From Nansenia antarctica (lineage: Eukaryota; Chordata; Actinopteri; Argentiniformes; Microstomatidae): DNA of 64,000 nucleotides. Below the pieces are notes generated by a model. The model did not search any database. It was not told where the DNA came from and saw only the letters and a program-made list of their open reading frames with translations. The position numbers and the translations under genes were made by a program. Shown piece after piece: positions 58,621 to 64,000 of this stretch; positions within the stretch are counted from its first letter, which is position 1, and each line of letters starts with the position of its first letter. Where the stretch lies: positions 93,175,142 to 93,239,141 of the forward strand of contig OZ022339.1 in NCBI GenBank assembly GCA_963989245.1, in the 5' to 3' direction.

Positions 58621-58719
58621 TCAATTGTGAGGAAAAAGTTGTATGAATGTCTTCTCAGTCAACTTGGTAAAATAAGGCTAAAATAGAGTAGAAGACATCA
58701 GACAAAGAATTGGACACAC

Positions 58720-58725
58720 TTTATT
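58720..58725 (-). terminator. Polyadenylation signal of the tetherin-like gene
   Basis: Minus-strand AATAAA about 600 bp past the stop at 59323-59325. It would end the fifth exon. Confidence 0.55.
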
Positions 58726-59322
58726 GTATTGTTTCGAACAAACTTTGTGAATCTTTTGCATAGAGCGTGTAAAGGTTTCTCTTGGATGCATTGTTAAAAC
58801 GCAGTATTTATATGTGAACAAAAGTGTAAAGGTTTTAGAGCTTTACGGTAATGTGTTGTCCATTGGCTATACCGTCAAACTCTATGACAAAAATAAATAT
58901 AGAAAATATTCAACCCAAATAATGAAGTTGTGTCTTCTTGAAATATTCAAACATTTTGAAAATTAAAACCAATAATTATATTGTTGTTCAGGTACTTTAA
59001 AATAAAATTATATTACACAAAAGTGGTAACATTAATGAAAATGAAAACAATTAGTAATAACAAACAACTGATAACACTTGTCCATGTTCAAACATCTTTT
59101 GATTTCATAATTCATACAAATATTATTGTACAAATATTTGTATTCTTTTTTAAAGAAACTAGAATTCTTGACTGTTTCCATAATGTGTTTCCTAACAGTA
59201 TAGTATTTTACAGTAGTGATATCCTCCATATGAAATGGTGTTCTTCTCATCCAGGCCCTGACTGCATCAGCGTTTTGTCCTGGAGAACAGTGTTCCACTT
59301 GAGTTTGTATCCGTTGACCACA

Positions 59323-62300
59323 CTATGTCTGCATTAGGTTCCTGAAAACCGTGTGGAATGTAAAAGACATTGAGTATGGCATTAAATACAAATTGGTACA
59401 ATATTGAATCAAATAAACTAAGCAACTTAATACTGTATGTTTATTGTTATGATCTACTCCTCCTACAACATTAACTCTCTCACATACACTGTTTGTCATT
59501 CATAGACTTTCAGTGCATTGAATAATGACTCTATTCCTAGTTCCCTAAGCTATTATACTCACATGTTATGCAGGCTAGTGCAGAGGACCACAGCCAGGGC
59601 CAGCGTGCTACTCCGGGGCCCAGCAGATCCACTATGAGGCAGGGTAGTGGCCTCCGAGGCAGGGTGGCCCTTTTTGTACCGCTGCCTATAAACCATGACC
59701 GAGATGCAAGAAACAAAGACATAAATCAATAATTTACATTTTTACATTTACGGCATTTAGCAGACGCCTTATTCCAAAGCGACTTAGGGTTAGGGTTGTA
59801 CAATTGATTTACAATCAATACATTTGACTAAGCAAGTGAATCATCAATCCACCAGTCGCAGCAGGAAGAGTAATCCAGCTCAGGCCCAGGGCCATTGGCA
59901 GTCTCTGTGATAGAAGGAAAAACCTTCTTATATCACCGTCTAAATATATCTAAAAATGTTTTTTTATTTATAGACACTGGAGAAACAGAGAAACAGTACA
60001 AGGGGGACAATAGAAGTTTTAGGGGGCACAGTAAAGGGGAAAAGCGGGTGTCTTCAGGAGATGCAGTGCTGGGGGGCAGTAGATGTCTCAGGAGGAGCAG
60101 TTAAGGTGTAACCTGAAGAGATGGGTCTTCAGTCTCCAACGGAAGATGGGTAGTGACTCTGCAGTTCTGACAGCCGTGGGAAGCTCATTCCACCAGCGGG
60201 GAGCCAGTGTTGTGAAGAGACGTGATCGGGCAGCAATCAGGCCAAAGCCAATCAGGCTTGTTTAGCTGATTAGTACCAATAGTCAGTCAGTATTAGCTCT
60301 GTGTCACCTAGCAGTACTCACAGCTGTTTCTGTAGATACAGCTTGCTGGATTGGCAGGCCTTGGTCTGGCTCTCTGCTGCTAGCTGCTGGCTCTCAGCAG
60401 CCGCCTGCAAAGCCACGCAGGACTCCCACTGATGAGAGGCCTGTGTCAGGTTCTCCTGCAGGGAATCAATGTGCTCTGAAATCACATTCAGACAAAAAAA
60501 CATTCAGGGGCAAATTCCCAGACATAAACTAAGCTTAGCCCTGGACTAAGTAGCATTCAGTTATTGTTAACCACACTCCTTGGCCTGCAGGTCCAAGTGC
60601 AAAGTCAGTAACGTTGGATGAGGCGTATCATGCGTGGTTGGGGATTGTTCGATGAATATTGGGCACAGGGTAGGGATTGGGAAGTGTGTTTTTTCTCTCC
60701 CTCTTTTACATTCTCCATTTTAGACAACTTTGCCACTCTACTTACATATGCCTCCCCTATCAAGGACATGTTCCGCAGCTGATAGGCCCCAAGGAAAGGA
60801 AAGGAAAGGCCCCAAGAAAAAGAAAGGACCCAAGGAAAGGAAAGGGCCCAAGGAGAGGAAAGGAAAGGTAAGTCTGAGGCGCTTCTTTTATGTATAATGA
60901 GCAGAGTTATTCCAATTAATAGTTTTTAAATGATAGGCTATAATGTACAGTCAAACAGTTAATGATTCCTCTCCCCCCCACCCCTAGGTGAAAAGCCATG
61001 CAGGTGCACAACTGCAAAGAAGAACTACTTTTTCATTTGGTTGAGCTGTGTTGCTGATTTGCAAAGGAGTTGCTGTTGATACCACCACTGGCAGCTATAC
61101 AGGACCAAGCCATTCACATCACCAGCCAGCATCCCTGTGCCATCCCTAATCATAATGAGGTAGACCTACTTTGTCGCTGTGACTGTGGTCATAATCATTA
61201 TTTTGAGTTAATTCAATGAAGGAGGATAATGGATATTTTTCCCCATATTATTCCATTAGCTTATAAGGTAATGTGTTGCCCTGGGATGGCTTATCAGCAT
61301 GAGGACTTTACTCCATGACGTCTCTTTAAACTATTTTGGGAATTGGCTGGCAGCTGAGCATTTTCAGTCACATTAGTGCTGTTTTTCCAAATGTTGATCG
61401 TGTTTACCATGCAGCAAAGGATGCAAGCTATCCTGTTTTTGACAAGGCTCTCCCAGTCAACTAAAGTGATACATTTAGTGTTGTCAGGGTTCCTGATGTT
61501 TATCCAAACAGACACCTCCCCCTTTACACAATAATTTTCATATGGCCTTTGCTCTCCAACTTATCATTTCCTTTGATTGTTCCAAGTTAGGAAATCTCGT
61601 CAGTTCAAAACAATGATTCTCATCAAGCCTTTCCCTCTATTCAGCTGCTCACTGATTCAGTCATCCTGAATATATATTCTAACAAGAACCTACTGTACTG
61701 TACTGTACATGCTGTATATGACTGCATGAGTATAAATGTTACGTATGCATTAGTCTCTTGGTAACATGTAGCCTATGCCTGTATGTGTGGCTATGTATTT
61801 TAGGAGCATGTTGTCATGCTTAAATAAATGTTTTGAAACAGCCAGAGTCACGCTAGTAAAAGTTTGTGATAGATGAGAAATAAAGCAATCCACTGTGATA
61901 GAACTTTCACTTAACTCGTAATTAGTCATCCAACAGCCTCAGATGTAAACTCATTTTCAAGAGCAATAACCAACCATCATATGTATTTATTTACTCTGAC
62001 TCAGAGGTTTCTATGGTTACCGGGGAAAATGTTGCTAAGAATATCATGGCTGAGAAAGTGCTCCTTTCATGATAACCAGTACCAGAGGCAAAATCCCATA
62101 CCCGGCCACTGTGACATCAGTTTTCCTACCTTGCTGTAGCGTAATTTGTGAAGTGAGGTTTGCGTCAATTTCTTTATGCATCTCAATCTCTTTTTCCAGG
62201 ACTGTAATGTTTCCACCCAGAATAACCTGTAAAAAGACAATGAGTTAATTGTAAGCGGCACAGTCATGCCAAGGGGTCTTTCTATCACATATTTGAAATT

Positions 62301-63190
62301 GTGAGTGAAAGCAGGCCATGTGCCAGAAATATTCCTTTAATCTGGCGAATCTACACAGAAGTATGCATCTACTCTGCTATCAAAAAAGAAACATAAGTTC
62401 AAGTAACATTTAACCTTTGTGCTTAAAGAACATAGTGTGCCCTATCAGTGCCTCTGTTTCCAGGAAGGCTTCAACTTGACCTCCCACCCACTCCAAGCAG
62501 GACTACTTTGAATATTTTTGATCACTCCATTTGCAAAGCATTTGCGTAACTGTCCATGCCAAATGGATAATGTTCGCTGTTGTTATGTAAAGCCAAGATA
62601 TCCGGCACACATCTCTTTGAATGAATTTACTTCACAATCACTTTTCCCTCATTATCATGATTCTCAAAAACATCACATGCATGGCTTCATAAAGTTATAG
62701 GCATAACTTAGGTTAGGCTTCTAATTTTGGTTAGGTTTAAGTAAATGGTACGCAGGAGGAAGAGGGAGAGGTGGATAGCTGTGGCTGACTGAGGGAGGGA
62801 GGGAGTCAGTTAACCTCAGGGGTGTAAGAGCGAGGGAAGGGATAGGAGGCAAAGTAAAACACTCACATTTTCCTGACGACAGTCATCCAGGGTCACATTT
62901 GTCTGACCCAGGCGCTCCAACAGCGAGTCTATCTCCCTGCGCTGCCGGGTCTGGTTTTCCCTGCCCTTCTCCACTATCTCCTCCAAGGCCACCTGGTTCT
63001 CGGTCCACACCACCTTGGCTCCCTGGAATTTCTCCGTCTGGGACTGAAGCTCCGTCCGGCACTGGCTTGCACTCTTCATGTCTGGGGAGGTGGCCCACAC
63101 CACGATGATGATGAGGGAGATGACAGACCACAGGGCCAGGCAGGCGATGACGATGTTGCGGGTGGTCTGGGAAGACTTGGAGCTGGCCAT
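59323..63190 (-). CDS. Tetherin (BST2)-like type II membrane protein, five exons
   Basis: Minus-strand exons 62867-63190, 62130-62226, 60322-60475, 59563-59685 and 59323-59341 join in phase with GT/AG borders and give about 238 residues. If the donor at 59562 is not used, a TGA at 59559 ends the protein at 233. A short tail (residues 1-11) precedes a membrane helix (12-33, NIVIACLALWSVISLIIIVV). Then comes a heptad-rich region to about 190 with Cys 44, 104, 160 and 181 and five N-glycosylation sequons (79, 98, 114, 131, 149). A small-residue site (HSGSAGPRSS) leads to a C-terminal hydrophobic end (STLALAVVLCTSL), as in GPI-anchor signals. Mammalian tetherin, an interferon-induced protein that holds budding enveloped viruses at the cell surface, has this double-anchored layout and little sequence conservation. 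Alternatives are a PLVAP-like or golgin-like type II coiled-coil protein. Confidence 0.65.
59735..60265. repeat. Dispersed teleost repeats in intron 3
   Basis: Begins CATTTACGGCATTTAGCAGA and CAAAGCGACTTAGG; a second part reads GAGATGGGTCTTCAGTCTCC and GGGAAGCTCATTCCACCAGC, a common fish repeat phrase. It fills most of the intron between the third and fourth exons of the tetherin-like gene. Confidence 0.65.
60790..60870 (+). repeat. Purine-rich AAGGAAAGGAAAG repeat
   Basis: Imperfect repeats of CCCAAGGAAAGGAAAGG in intron 2 of the tetherin-like gene. The encoded Lys/Arg/Pro frame is probably chance. Confidence 0.7.
60900..62100. other. Intron 2 of the tetherin-like gene
   Basis: AT-rich sequence with no recognised second gene or mobile element ends. 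Confidence 0.6.
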
Positions 63191-63387
63191 TGCAAAAGGT
63201 AATATACCTTTCTGTAGTTGATTATGCTATTAGCATCCAGAGTGTCCTGTTATCCTGTATGAGTTCCTCACAGAGTGTGCACTGCTGATCCAGTTTGGAA
63301 GGATGGTACTTCCCCTAAAATCCTGCCTGGGCTGGGTAGAAAAGGGTGTGGCCTTGTCCTGTGGAAAAGCAAGTAGGGTAACACACA

Positions 63388-63391
<4 letters not shown>

Positions 63392-63440
<49 letters not shown>
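63392..63440. repeat. (CA)n microsatellite
   Basis: About 24 CA units upstream of the tetherin-like start codon. Confidence 0.95.
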
Positions 63441-63442
<2 letters not shown>

Positions 63443-63623
63443 CATCCTGCGCTATGAGGGAAAGTGATTAAGAGGAAATCACAACATCAGATACAAAAAG
63501 TAGAACAATCTACAGGAACCACAAGGATCCACAGGAACTCTGAGGAAAAAAATATTAATTAATTAAGTCAAGATTCCAAAGTTATGTATGACGCTGGGTT
63601 TTCCCTGAAATGGTGTGTGTCTG

Positions 63624-63645
63624 TTTCTGTTTCTGTTTCCATTTC
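63624..63645 (-). promoter_or_regulatory. ISRE/IRF-type element, four GAAANN units
   Basis: On the minus strand four GAAA cores lie in exact 6-bp phase (plus-strand TTTC at 63624, 63630, 63636 and 63642). They include GAAATGGAAAC, which fits the GAAANNGAAAC consensus bound by IRFs and ISGF3. The site is about 430 bp upstream of the tetherin-like ATG at 63190. It fits interferon control of that gene, although such T-rich repeats can also arise by chance. Confidence 0.6.
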
Positions 63646-64000
63646 TCGGTCCAGGAGAGAAACTTGGCAGTCCTCCCAACTTCACATAGAGCTGGCCTTG
63701 AAGGCAAAGCTATGCAGGGAGAGTTCATGCAGTCTGTTTGGTTCTGTAGCTATTTCTTACTTTAAACACTTTCACAAGAGCGAGTACTGCAGTGACTCAG
63801 TGTTTCCTGACCTGATGCCAGGGCCAAAAAGAGAAGCCATGGGCACAGACTGTCTCCACTCCCCCAAACAGCAAATACTTTATACACAGTGTAAAAAGTA
63901 GAGCTGTCAAACGATTACAAAAATGTATCAAGTTAATCGTATGGTTTGCTGTGTGTGATTAATCACAAATTAATTGCCATAATTAAATACTTGAAAACAG
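63646..64000. other. 5' flank of the tetherin-like gene
   Basis: No gene recognised; the last 100 bp are AT-rich with AATTAAT words that resemble a dispersed repeat. Confidence 0.45.

Noticed and set aside
60677..60871. A small basic protein
   Set aside because: The basic part comes from a purine repeat inside an intron of the opposite-strand gene.

Overview
The window reads as nuclear DNA of a teleost fish. It has vertebrate-type split genes with GT/AG introns, animal polyadenylation signals, (CA)n and (CT)n microsatellites, and a dense stack of fish-type mobile elements: hAT, TA-target DNA transposons, Mutator-like, Ty3/gypsy, DIRS, L1/Tx1-like and other LINEs. No bacterial or CRISPR structure is present. 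All identifications come from reading motifs; no database search was run.

Layout. 1-5.6 kb: a minus-strand terminal exon of an unknown gene, a swsap1-like exon that runs into a DUF4218-like fragment, a TA-flanked DNA transposon, and a four-exon SAMD3-like gene. 7.6-16.8 kb: three hAT-family units in series. They are an internally deleted relic, a near-complete element with 8-bp target duplications, and a ZMYM1-like hAT gene that itself received a 1-kb hAT insertion. 16.8-30.1 kb: a broken multi-exon gene or element with a Mutator-like transposase domain, a C48 (Ulp1/SENP) protease and a PHD-like finger. It is interrupted by a 4.1-kb terminal-inverted-repeat element with arrays of a 14-bp motif at both ends, and by a second Mutator-like element. 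30.5-34 kb: a terminal exon of an unknown gene, a 36-bp minisatellite, an L1 fragment and the last exon of hltf. 33.75-46.5 kb: a minus-strand DIRS element containing a 1.2-kb hAT and an 8.66-kb Ty3/gypsy element with matching 1-kb LTRs. 46.5-49.2 kb: an inverted piece of DIRS reverse transcriptase, then a minus-strand L1 split by a plus-strand LINE. 49.5-52.9 kb: a ZNF862-like hAT gene with introns. 53.2-58.0 kb: two hAT elements lying end to end at one target site, sharing a triplicated 8-bp duplication, one containing a third hAT. 58.7-63.7 kb: a five-exon minus-strand gene for a small type II membrane protein with a coiled coil and a probable C-terminal GPI signal. Its layout is that of tetherin (BST2), and a four-fold GAAANN interferon-response-like element lies upstream.

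How the parts relate. Few host genes can be read in full: the SAMD3-like gene (one in-frame stop) and the tetherin-like gene. swsap1, hltf and two unknown genes are represented by single exons. Nearly everything else is nested transposon sequence, and target duplications allow the order of insertion to be worked out in several places. The items most worth following are the tetherin-like gene, the gypsy LTR that carries a spliced copy of its own leader, the inverted-repeat element with end-clustered motifs, and the transposase-protease-PHD gene.
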